Below, in pieces: positions 13,353-22,214 of a stretch of 64,000 bases of DNA. The stretch spans positions 84,430 to 148,429 of the forward strand of contig VYZB01000291.1 in the NCBI GenBank assembly GCA_013397455.1, written 5' to 3'. Both the position numbers and the translations under genes were made by a program. Numbering within the stretch: position 1 is the first letter of the stretch; each line of letters opens with the position of its first letter. The DNA is from Crotophaga sulcirostris (taxonomy: Eukaryota; Chordata; Aves; Cuculiformes; Crotophagidae). The notes below the pieces were generated by a model. That model saw only the letters and a list, made by a program, of their open reading frames with translations. It ran no database searches and was not told the DNA's origin.

Positions 13353-13864
13353 AAAACTGTTGAAAGAATGCATTTTCTCAGCACCAAGGCTATCCATAAA
13401 ATTTTTACAGTTTTCAACTATATAACATTATCCTTCATAAAAAATGATATTTTAAAGCAAAAAGGTTGGCAAAAGAAACAATTGGTAGTTAACGGAAGGA
13501 CGAGATTACAACACTGTGCTTTTGCTGTGAACGGTGGAATAGAAAATGAAAAACATTCAGGGCATTATATGAAGCCCAGCAGTCATGCTCCATATGGTTT
13601 GAAGAGTTGAGCAATGCTTGACAAAGATTTTACGACTTCATTTTCTTAACATTGAATATTATTCTTTCAGTCTAGGCCTCCCAACCCATTCCTTGCCTTA
13701 AATTTCTCCTGTTTTTCAGGTAAAGAAATCTGTTTCATTAGTATTTATCATTTATATTGAATTTAATCACATCTGGTTTAATAGGCTGTTTTGCTACCAT
13801 CATGGCCTTTCTGAAGAATGCCCTGTAATCAAGGTATTGAGGCAAAATTGAGGTAATCTGATCC

Positions 13865-14005
13865 CCAGACCCTCTAAAAACTTCCTATGTGACTTGATGC
13901 AAGTTATTTCATCTCATTCTATTTCAGTTCCCCATCTGTAGAATGGAAAAAATAGTACTTCTGCATATCAGACATTACTGTGATAAGTTTTAGGATAAAT
14001 AGCTA
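13865..14005 (+). repeat. MIR-like SINE fragment
   Basis: Contains the MIR core-to-3' phrasing in order: TGTGACTTGATGCAAGTTAT, CATCTCATTCTATTTCAG, CCCCATCTGTAGAATGGAA, AATAGTACTT, then a diverged stretch ending in GATAAATAG. In the family consensus this reads 'tgtgaccttgggcaagtcact...cctcagtttccccatctgtaaaatgggg'. The match is long and ordered, so the SINE class is fairly safe, while the exact subfamily is not. It is inserted in the plus orientation and is old and inert. Confidence 0.75.
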
Positions 14006-14051
14006 GAGTCATCTGTATAAGAGGACAGGTCAATATTTCTGGATAATTGGA

Positions 14052-14105
14052 TTTGGAGCACAGAACTTCCTGGCTCCCAAACCTGTGCTCAGACAGATCA
14101 GGAGA
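14052..14105 (-). repeat. antisense SINE head-like fragment
   Basis: Read on the minus strand this gives GAGCACAGGTTTGGGAGCCA then GGAAGTTCTGTGCTC, which resembles the tRNA-like head of MIR-type SINEs ('gagcactgggctgggagccaggagacctgggttc'). It lies head-on to the plus-strand MIR-like fragment immediately to the left, so they are two insertions or a rearranged one. Confidence 0.4.
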
Positions 14106-14540
14106 TTAAAATTTTATCTCTTTACCCGCATCATGACTTTCAAAAACAAATATTGCTCCCCTCTGTCATAAAATACAGATTGATTAGTTACTCATTCTTC
14201 AGTCTACAATCTACTGCCATGTGTGCTGTCATCAGTGGAAGGAAGTCTGTAACCCTCCCCAGAAATGCATGCGTATTATCCTTATTTTATTTGACATTTA
14301 AATCATTGGGCACAGACGGGGATTGGGCCAAGCTGTACATTTGTAATGATGTGCACTCTCATCATGAAATGAGAACCCCTGCTGCAAGATGCACATCGTA
14401 AAAAGAAAAGATATTTGTGTCTCACTTTCAAAAAAAAATTAGGAGGTTCATGGAGATCTCAGCATTGTTCCACAATCCTCTATGTAAGAGACAAGCAGCA
14501 TGTTTAGTGCTACTACAGATGACTTAAACTGAAAAATTCA

Positions 14541-14592
14541 GACCTAGATCCAAACTTTTGAAAGTCTGAATATTTGGATCTGCAGGCTTAGC
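14541..14592. repeat. foldback repeat with GATCCAAA arms
   Basis: GATCCAAA at 14547-14554 is the exact reverse complement of TTTGGATC at 14573-14580, separated by 18 bases. The complementarity continues weakly outward. A second inverted repeat using the same word lies at 39582-39640. I take them as relics of one palindromic repeat family, probably not functional. Confidence 0.45.
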
Positions 14593-14599
14593 TTGGCTG

Positions 14600-16790
14600 A
14601 ATCCCTAAAAATGAATCACTATTGTAATTTATTATATGAATTCAGGTACTATGCAATACAAAATAGATCTCTCCTGAAACATCACTTTTCATTTAATTTG
14701 TTTTATTCCACAGTGAAAGACACATTCTTCTAACCTTTCTCCTGCTCTATCTGAGTGCATGCCCTCACATGTGGATCTCACATGCAGTGGTATTTCAGAT
14801 GGCATGTTCTGTATTAGGTGGATAGAGTATCACTGGTGGTATGCTTTATCCCATAGGCTAGTACGCTGGAGAGCACTCAGCTGGTTAATATTTCATTTGG
14901 ATTCTTTTCTTTTTTCTCTCCAACCATCTATGTAAACTTTCAGACAGCCGGTCTGGTTTTAGGAGGTGATTTCCTTGCTGTGGATTAAGGATCCATTTGT
15001 GAGTGACTCTTCAGGCACTTCAGAAGAGTAGATTTCAGACCTGAAAGAATGTATTGTAAACAGAATAATGTGCTTTCAAAATTAGCTCACGTACCAAATT
15101 ATGTATTTACTTAATACACGTTAATGGCTTTTGAAGAAGCCATTAGGCTCTATTGCGTAAATAGTACGTATACCAAAATATGTATTTAACCTAGATAGGG
15201 TAGTTTCCCATTGTTAATTTTCCTGCCTTCTTTACAGAGTTTTATCTTCATGGCCTTTTAAAAGTCTATTATTCTTGAAGAATTTATTCACCAGGAGATC
15301 ATTTCGGACAGTGGCAGGTGAGAGGGCAGGGAGGAGAGGGGGTTCCTGAGTTTCAATGTGTAGAAAGGAGAAACAGCAGTCAGAGCAGCTAATAGGACTT
15401 CTCAGACTTTAGAGTGGGGAAGGGAGAAATTCAAATATTACTTAGCAAAACAGTTTTCTTAAAGTATCCTACAGGGCTCTATGTCCTGATCTTAACTTAC
15501 AGAGTGGAAATCAGTTCCTGCATCAGACAACTTTATGTTTTCATGTTGGGCTGACTGCGAATTGTCCTACATCTTCATGAAAGAGATGTGTGGAAGGGAA
15601 AGAGCCTCTTCTTTGCTCCCACTATCGAGCCATGGTGGGACACAAAGAAAGCTCCTTGTGCCCCTAATCCCTCAGGGTCAGGATACAGTCTGACACTGCA
15701 AGCCTGGTAGTTAAAAGGGGCCTTAAATTGTGCTGAGATTTCAGGAAAGAACTTAAGCTTTTGATATGTTTCTCTACCTGTATATGGAGAACTGCGATCC
15801 TTGACAGTGGCTTTGTAAGGATCACTTGATTAATTTTCAGGATTTCCTTTGAAAATGGAATTAATTCAAAGAATATTAAATACGAGAGGGCTACAAAATC
15901 AGTTGGGACTTGTGGGAAATAAATGGGGAAATAACTATAAACAAGCTAAAACTGCTGTGCTTCACTGTTTAACTGCAGCCTTTTGTAACCAGCCCAGAAA
16001 GCAAACCATATACCTGCTAATGTAGCAGGTGTACTCACAGCTAGCTCATAATGGAAAAAATATCTGTAAATAACAACTCAGTTACAACAAATGCCAAAAA
16101 TTACAGTCCATGTTATTCGCAGGTGGTTCCATCAATCCTAGCCACATTCATCAGTTTGGAAATAATAACAAACCCATATCAAAACTCCAGAAAGAGTTGT
16201 TATCTTGCACAGAAAATGCAATGAGAACTAGCAGCTAAATGCTAAAAATAGAAGTGTTTTATGAAGCCTTGTAACTTTAGCATATAGTCATAAAGTGCAG
16301 AGTGAGAGAGTGGAAGGCATTCCTGGCACTGGGCAAGAAACGAATGATGGACACACAGGGATAACCAGTATAAGGGCAGAAGAAAAGTTTCCTAACTTTT
16401 CATGGAACTTAGTATAGACTTAAATGTTTCTGTGGGCTCTGGAAAGTTTCCATCTATATTAATCAGTCTATTAAACAAACATTTGTGCAAACAGTGTGTA
16501 CAGACTCCTTAGGTTGGTTCACCTGGGTCAACTTGTAGGATGGGTGGGGCCAAGTAAACTTGTTGGTCTTCTTATGAAACTAGTTAACTACAAGTACAAT
16601 CAACATCATGAAAATGAATTCATTGTTATTAACCTCTGACACGAATTGCTTTTCTGCAAAAATCTCCTTTTCAGCAATCCCCTTACTTATGTGACCTCAG
16701 GTAGTGTAGGTATCTGTACTTAAAGTAGATTTTGGATATACTTGAAATTGCCCTGACTTTTATTTGTTTTATTTAAATTAGGAAGGATAG
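14600..16790. other. non-coding stretch, no gene seen
   Basis: Unique A/T-rich DNA. It contains the 15.1-kb hairpin (listed separately) and a perfect short inverted repeat at 16012-16030: ACCTGCTA, a 3-base spacer ATG, then TAGCAGGT, which extends to 11 pairs at 16009-16033 if a T-G pair is allowed. No coding signal is visible. Confidence 0.5.
15089..15190 (+). repeat. hairpin flanked by imperfect direct repeats
   Basis: Two near-identical segments, 15089-15110 and 15166-15190, share the ordered words ACGTA, CCAAA and TATGTATTTA. Between and overlapping them is a hairpin: TAATGGCTT at 15122-15130 pairs perfectly with AAGCCATTA at 15137-15145 over a 6-base loop (TTGAAG). Then 11-base internal strands pair partly, and TATTTAC at 15104-15110 pairs with GTAAATA at 15157-15163. 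The whole stem covers about 60 bases. It could be a relic with target-site duplications, a transcribed stem-loop, or a chance fold. Confidence 0.55.
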
Positions 16791-16793
16791 TAA

Positions 16794-16817
16794 AATAATA
16801 ATAATAATAATAATAAT
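16794..16817 (+). repeat. (AAT)8 microsatellite
   Basis: Eight uninterrupted AAT units. There is no clear SINE or LINE body directly before it, so I treat it as a simple repeat and not as a retroposon tail. Confidence 0.9.
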
Positions 16818-16819
16818 GA

Positions 16820-19750
16820 AGAACTAGACTATTACTAATATGTCCATTTAATGTTAGAGTTATTTATCATTAACTTGTATGCATATATGAACAGAGAAGT
16901 ACACCAGAAATTATTTTGTGCAAATATATTCAAGCAATGTTATCACCTGCAGACCAAAAATGCAATTGGAGCTGTATTGTTCTTTTTCATTGACTTTTTG
17001 TTGACCACAGGAAAAACTGGTTTTAAAGTACAACACAGTAACACAGTCTAAAGGAGTGAAAAACTTGTAGAGCCAGTTTGAGTTGTAAGGGTGTGCTAAC
17101 TTGTGACCCAGGCGTGATGGTGGTTTTAAAATTAAATTGAAACAAAGAAGTGCTGTTGTACATTTTCCATATTCTCTGTAGGAAATCACACTCTATCTCC
17201 TTTACTCTTGTCCCACAGACCTTCCTTACACCTCTTTTCTCATCTACTATGCTCTACTGGCTCCTCCTGTATCCATGGTCTTTGTACTTTGTTACTTCTC
17301 TTAGTCTGAGATGCCTTGGACTGTGTATTTTTCCCATTTAACGTAGTCTTAGTCTGTTTAATAAAACTGTCAATAAATTTATTTTTCCTGTTCAGCAATT
17401 GACTTTAATAAGTAATTCAATTTTTTGCACCAAATTACATTTTTTTTGGTGAAAAGATGCAAAACTGCTCTATAGAAGACTAATTTTAAAAGTTTGCAGT
17501 GTTTTCTGATTTATATAATTATTATCCTGAAATAATTTTTGATTTATTTCTGGATGGTATAGGATTTCCAAATAACATATTGAAAGGTTCTCAAAAGGTA
17601 TCAAAGTGAAAAATATTTCCTGAAGTTATTTGCAAAGTTTGACCAGAACTACTAAAAGTATGGCTATGGTCTTTTTGTCCCCTGTGAAATACTATTTCTA
17701 TTTTCACAGTTGGGGGAAGGAAGAGACAAACTGAGCTGTTCCGTGGTTTCGATTAGACACCATTTAGAGGGCAGGGTTTTGGTACTTCGTAAAGTTTCTA
17801 CCACAATGACACACTTGCCTTTATTAAACTGTAGCTGCTCCCTTAAAACCAAGCAGTTTGCTTTTTTTTTTTCTTTCTCAGGTACTGGGAAATTATTCAT
17901 TCCTGGTGTTCCATCAGGCATGTCAAAGACGAATATTTCTATGTGCATCTGTATTTGGGCCACCCATCCTGAATATATAGCTCAGCTTTTCATGCCAAAA
18001 GTCTCCTGTGTTAAATTTCATGCTGCATTTTATCTGGGTTATTTGCAAGTACCATTTTTCTTGTTTTTATTAAAAAGCTAAAGCTGAATTGCATTTCAAA
18101 TCAAAAGCATTTTTTTTAGGACCTGTTGACCACTTTGAGATAAGTCCATCATGTCAGAAAAGTGCAGTTTTGTCTCTACTAAAGTGTTGTGGCTTCAATT
18201 GTGAGAAACTTGCCTACAGAGCTTCTAGCAGATTTTTGATTGTTAACCTCACATATATTTGTGTGTTTACAGATTTCTGCAATTCTGTTGATGTTTAGAG
18301 GCATCATCAGTGACCTGTTTTCATAAAAATTGAAATGAATTAGATAGCTTCCAATCATATACATGCGGATATGTGCAGTTTAAGAGAAAACTGGGTACTG
18401 TTTGGAATTATTGTTCCTCAAAACTTCATAAAGATGTGGTGAAATGCTCAGACTGTATAGCTTTAATTGAAAGTATTTATCCAGCTCTAATTTCAACAGA
18501 TGTCTGAACAACGAGGGAAACAAATCCCCCACCCTTTAGCAAAACATCAGTCTGCTTCCAGACTTCCCATGCTGAAGTTTTTATGGTGGCCAGTGGTAAC
18601 AGGTTTGTATTTTTCTCTCATGCATTTGCAAAAACTGATTGTCTTTTTAAAAAGACTTCTTTCTCCCTTATGCAGTTTGCTGCTTCCATCTCTGTACTGG
18701 CTGATTTTCGGTTGAAGGTTGAAGATAGTTACTTTTTTTTTGCAGGGAGGACACCTGTTTTTGAACCCCATATATCAGTTTAAGAAAACTAGGGAAAAAA
18801 AATACAGAGAAACATTTGGATCCATCTGGTTAGATGTGGGAATGTTATGATCATCTGGACATCTGGACAAGATGGTAACTGCCATCAATCAGTTTAGCAA
18901 GTAGTAGGTATGCCCCTGCTTTAGTTCTTTCTGGATGGTTCAGAGGTTTTTGTTTGCCTAGTGGTATGTTTGGTCATCCTTCTCCAGCTCTGTCTTTCTG
19001 TCCCCATCCTCCATCATCATCAATGGGGATTTTCTTCTCCTCCAGCGATAGCAATCCTTGCACTGCTCTCACTGCTCCCCATCTTCTCCTCAAATAGTAC
19101 TTTTCCATAGGGGATGTGCAAATCCAGTTGTTTTACATCATATTGTCATTGCAGCCATAGGCATGTGTCTGCACATGTCCCCTAGCAAGAGAGAGAAATG
19201 TGTTTACTCATGCCTGTGCTTGCAGTATTTGTGATCGCTCTCCTCCCCCAGCCTCTCCCAACCACGCACATCCTGCCTTGCTGGGGCTGTGCTGGCTGCA
19301 GGACTCAAACCAAAGCTGCCTCCATCTCAGCAATCGGGGTGGAAAGGAAATGGGGTTGTGCAAGTGGGGAGGTGAGCTGCCCGGGTGCATTCAAGAGGAG
19401 GAAGGCTGAGAGATGCAGGGTAGCAAACTTGCCTCTCCCTCCATGTTGATGGTACTTTTAAGCAGAACACAGCTCAATGTGACAATATCCCCCCAGCAAA
19501 GGGACTGGGACCAGTCATCACTGGTTTTGAAAACACTCTGTATTAGGTCTGTAGCGAAAATATCACTTTAGGCTCTATTTCATAGCCAAACCTTATTTAA
19601 TAGGGCACATAGAGCATCCCACAGCAAGATAAAGGGAGAAGCCAAAACATCATTGCAGTCAGTATCTCATACCCCATGCCTGCTGGGCAATGGCTGGAAA
19701 CCTTCTCAGCACCGCTCTCTGTCATTTGATGCTACCCGCTTCCATATCTG
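16820..19750. other. non-coding stretch with one weak exon-like patch
   Basis: Unique DNA with many short overlapping ORFs. A T-rich acceptor-like site at about 17860-17881 is followed by an open frame (listed separately). The segment 17299-17345 (CTGAGATGCCTTGGACTGTG) faintly resembles an L2-type 3' tail but is too decayed to call. Between about 18960 and 19450 the sequence is richer in C and G, without a gene I can recognise. Confidence 0.5.
17882..18048 (+). other. weak exon-like segment (hypothetical)
   Basis: A run of ten T, then CTTTCTCAG, makes a strong-looking 3' splice site ending at 17881. The following 167 bases are open in one frame and stop before CAA|GTACCA, a modest donor. The translated peptide (it contains PGVPSGMSKTN and HPEYIAQLF) is not recognised. 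A T-run plus CAG is also expected by chance in A/T-rich DNA, and the donor is poor, so this is probably not an exon. Confidence 0.12.
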
Positions 19751-19755
19751 GCCCA

Positions 19756-19865
19756 TAAGCACATGCTGAAATTCCTGAGCATGTGCGTAAAGTTAAGTAC
19801 TTAAATGCTTTGCTGAATAGGAATTGACTGAACATGTGCTTAAGTATCCTGCTGAATTACAGCAT
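19756..19865. repeat. ancient foldback repeat (GCACATGC/CTTAAG type)
   Basis: GCACATGCT at 19760-19768 and AGCATGTGC at 19779-19787 are exact reverse complements. Further right are AAGTACTTAAATGC, GAACATGTGCTTAAG and GCTGAATTAC. The same vocabulary (GTGCTTAAGTGCTTTTCTGA) recurs at 31.1 kb, so both are copies of one palindromic amniote repeat. It is an old, decayed, non-coding copy whose class I do not know. Confidence 0.55.
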
Positions 19866-20111
19866 TAATCATTTTTACAGCTGACAAAATCACTGCCCCA
19901 GAAAAATATTCTCCAATTAGAATGAGCAGGATTGTTTCTTTCATTTGTGTGAAATAAGTGTGTTCCCAGTTGTACTGAATGTGTTCTGTTTTCTGTGATA
20001 TTAGAAATCATTTTCCATAAGATTTCATATTGCTCAGGAGAAAACTTGAGAGATTTTGCAGTTGATCTGGTCCCTGGATTTGGGTTTATGTTAAGAAAAC
20101 ATTGTAGGAAA

Positions 20112-20185
20112 AGACGTAATGGGCCAAAAATATGCACATTCTTTTTTTCATTGACTTCACCTAAGGGCAGAACTCAGGCCAATGT
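20112..20185. repeat. possible ancient palindromic repeat
   Basis: GGGCCAAA at the left, CATTGACTTCACCT in the middle and GCAGAACTCAGGCC at the right match the layout of another palindromic repeat familiar from reptile and bird genomes (terminal GGGCC words around 'attgacttcaatgg'). The match is short and decayed, so this is tentative. Confidence 0.3.
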
Positions 20186-20904
20186 GTATGTTCATTAATT
20201 CTCTCTTGTGGAAGCTACTTGTTTCCATATCTGATTTTAATTTGTTTGCAGACACTGAATGTAGTTTTTCATATGGTAGTGCTCCTTTTTCTTCGTTATT
20301 TCCTTCACAGCCTTTTCATAATAGAGTTCAAAACCACAAAAAAAAAGAAACCTCAAACCAACAAACCAACCCCCTTTGTATGAGCAGCCAGTTAAATAGA
20401 TAATAATGGTAATTTTTCTGCTCTGCTAATGATGATAATATTGATATTTATCAATAACAAATAGCATGCAAGTGCCTGGGTGAATAGAGTATTTTGCACA
20501 GTGGGGTTTTATATCTATATATGAAACACTGTGTGGTAAAAGCTGCTAGCAGGCAGGTGAGGGAAGCTGAGCAAAGAATTGCCTCACAGCAGAGCGCCTG
20601 GTAACAGCAGAGGGGAAATTTAGTCCAAACCAAGAGCAGAAATAATCCCTGCAGCAACAAAGCTGCAGAATCTGTAATCTCAATATCCAGCCCAACAAAG
20701 ACCATGCCTCTCAGGGCTCAGCTAAGTGAGCTCTCACTAGAAATGGTGTGGGGCTCACTCGAGCTAATTTGGGAGTGGAAAGGTCCAAGGAAAGCCTGCC
20801 AGTCATCAGAGGTAAGCCCAGGCAGCCTGGGTATTTCCAACGTGCTGTTTAGGCTACTATGCAATCCCTTTGGTGTTCAGCATGTTTTATTTTATTAAGT
20901 CTGC

Positions 20905-21050
20905 AAAAGGGACTTTGAGAGCCGTTATCTTCAGGAGATAAATTTACAGCTGCTTTGCTTCCTATATTATGTTTACATTTTGAACCTGTGTGCCTGAATA
21001 TTACCTGCTAGTAAAGCTAACTCTGTAATTATTGATTTTGAGGCTTATGA
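20905..21050 (+). repeat. duplicated segment, copy A
   Basis: Shares an ordered series of blocks with 21965-22120: GACTTTGAGAG, GTTATCTT, GAGATAAATTTA (GAGGAATTTA in copy B), CCTAT, TATGTTTACATTTTGAA, CTGTGT and finally ATTTTGAGGC. Spacing is kept to within about 11 bases over some 125 bases, so the copies are homologous. The 1.06-kb spacing would fit an old local duplication or two insertions of one unnamed repeat. Confidence 0.7.
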
Positions 21051-21059
21051 TTGTTCGCC

Positions 21060-21960
21060 AGACAAGGGGAAGAGGGAGAGGGAAGGGAGATCACAGAACA
21101 ACCAGGTATTCCAAGACCTTCAAAGGTGACTCACACAGGAGCAGACAGCCCAAACACTCTTCCAGAGCAAAGTGCTGTACCTATAGTGATGTCCCCTGAG
21201 CTTGTTTACTGAGGCCAATTTGGGTTGTGACCTTTGAGCTTCATTGCAGCAAATGACTTGAGGTATAGCAAGAGACATTTGTAAGGTGTGCCACGGTCAC
21301 CTTCAGAGGCTCTGAATGGAATAGGGACCTGGTTGTAGACCAGACATCTGAACACATCCGGATACTAAAGCTTGTCATGAAGGTGGCTGGAGAGAGCTTA
21401 GATGCTTTCTCTTGTCATCGTTCATGGGTCTGACTCGGAGCATGGCCCCAAACTAGCTCTGCATATGGACAAGTCCAGGAGTGCCCCTTTCTTAGACATC
21501 ACATATATCCAGCTCCATTGCTCTAATCACAAGATCACAGTTTGTTATGCTTATAGTAGTATACTACTATACTACTACCAGATCCAAAGGAGACAATATT
21601 ACCTTTTTAAACAAAACAATAAAGCAATAAACGAACAATAAAAACAACACTCCAGATGTCTTTCCTATGTTAGATAACATAAAACTAAAGAACAGCCGCA
21701 TGCATACACATTTTTCTATTTATTGTTTTAGTATCAGCTACAACTGCAAAATGTTTCTATATGAGTGTCCACATTAGAAAAATCCTAAGTCTTTGAATCA
21801 CAGTCATTTGTATATTTTATTTTCTTAGGCCTGAATGTATTTCCTAAATAACACAAAAAAGCTTTTAGTTCGTGTTAGTTTTAGTTGACTTTTCAGCAGC
21901 AATACTGACATGTGCATTTCCCTCCCTGTGTGTGTTTCGCTTGGCTTATTTCATGTTATA
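21060..21960. other. non-coding stretch, no gene seen
   Basis: Unique DNA between the two copies of the duplicated segment. It holds a perfect 20-bp palindrome at 21552-21571 (listed separately). The longest ORF (79 codons, 21402-21641) runs into A-rich low-complexity sequence and looks accidental. Confidence 0.5.
21552..21571. repeat. perfect 20-bp palindrome of TAG/CTA units
   Basis: The two halves, TATAGTAGTA and TACTACTATA, are exact reverse complements with no spacer, followed by another CTACTACC. It is built from trinucleotide units and most likely arose as an inverted simple repeat. Confidence 0.8.
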
Positions 21961-21964
21961 GAGA

Positions 21965-22120
21965 CTGCGTGAGAGACTTTGAGAGGTGTTATCTTTGATA
22001 GAGGAATTTATGGGCATTTTCCTATCTACCGTATGTTTACATTTTGAATCTGTGTCGAACATTTGTTATACTCACTTGTTGTGTCTTGTCTTAAATTAGA
22101 TCATAAACATTTTGAGGCAG
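21965..22120 (+). repeat. duplicated segment, copy B
   Basis: Second copy of the blocks described for 20905-21050, including TATGTTTACATTTTGAATCT and CTGTGT. Unlike copy A it runs directly into a recognisable L2/MIR-like 3' tail at 22092-22208, which suggests that the shared segment may be the 3' untranslated part of an ancient retroposon. Confidence 0.65.
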
Positions 22121-22208
22121 GGACCATGTCTTCCTGTATATTGCTTGTTTATTTAGGCCCTGCTGTTATGGATGTGGAACTGACTGGGGGTGATTGTAAT
22201 AATAAAAA
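22092..22208 (+). repeat. L2/MIR-like 3' tail
   Basis: Reads TTAGATCATAAACATTTTGA, GGCAGGGACCATGTCTTCCT, GTATATTGCTTG, GGCCCTG, then GTAATAATAAAAAT. This follows the familiar amniote pattern 'tagattgtaagctctttggggcagggaccatctcttcct...gggccctgatc...gtaataataaataa'. The orientation is plus. The element is old and non-coding. Confidence 0.65.
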
Positions 22209-22214
22209 TTATAC

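Larger units (their letters stand above)
7990..13860. other. non-coding stretch, no gene seen
   Basis: Unique A/T-rich DNA without a supportable gene. The ORFs at 9041-9470 (minus strand) are low-complexity phenylalanine- and leucine-rich translations of a purine-rich strand and look accidental. Within it are a G-quadruplex motif at 9918-9940, a T15 run at 10384-10398, a 14-bp palindrome at 12114-12127, and two adjacent SOX-like words (AACAATGAACAATAG) near 12132. Confidence 0.55.

Noticed and set aside
17299..17345. L2-type 3' tail
   Set aside because: Only CTGAGATGCCTTGGACTGTG and its surroundings resemble the consensus; too short and diverged to call.
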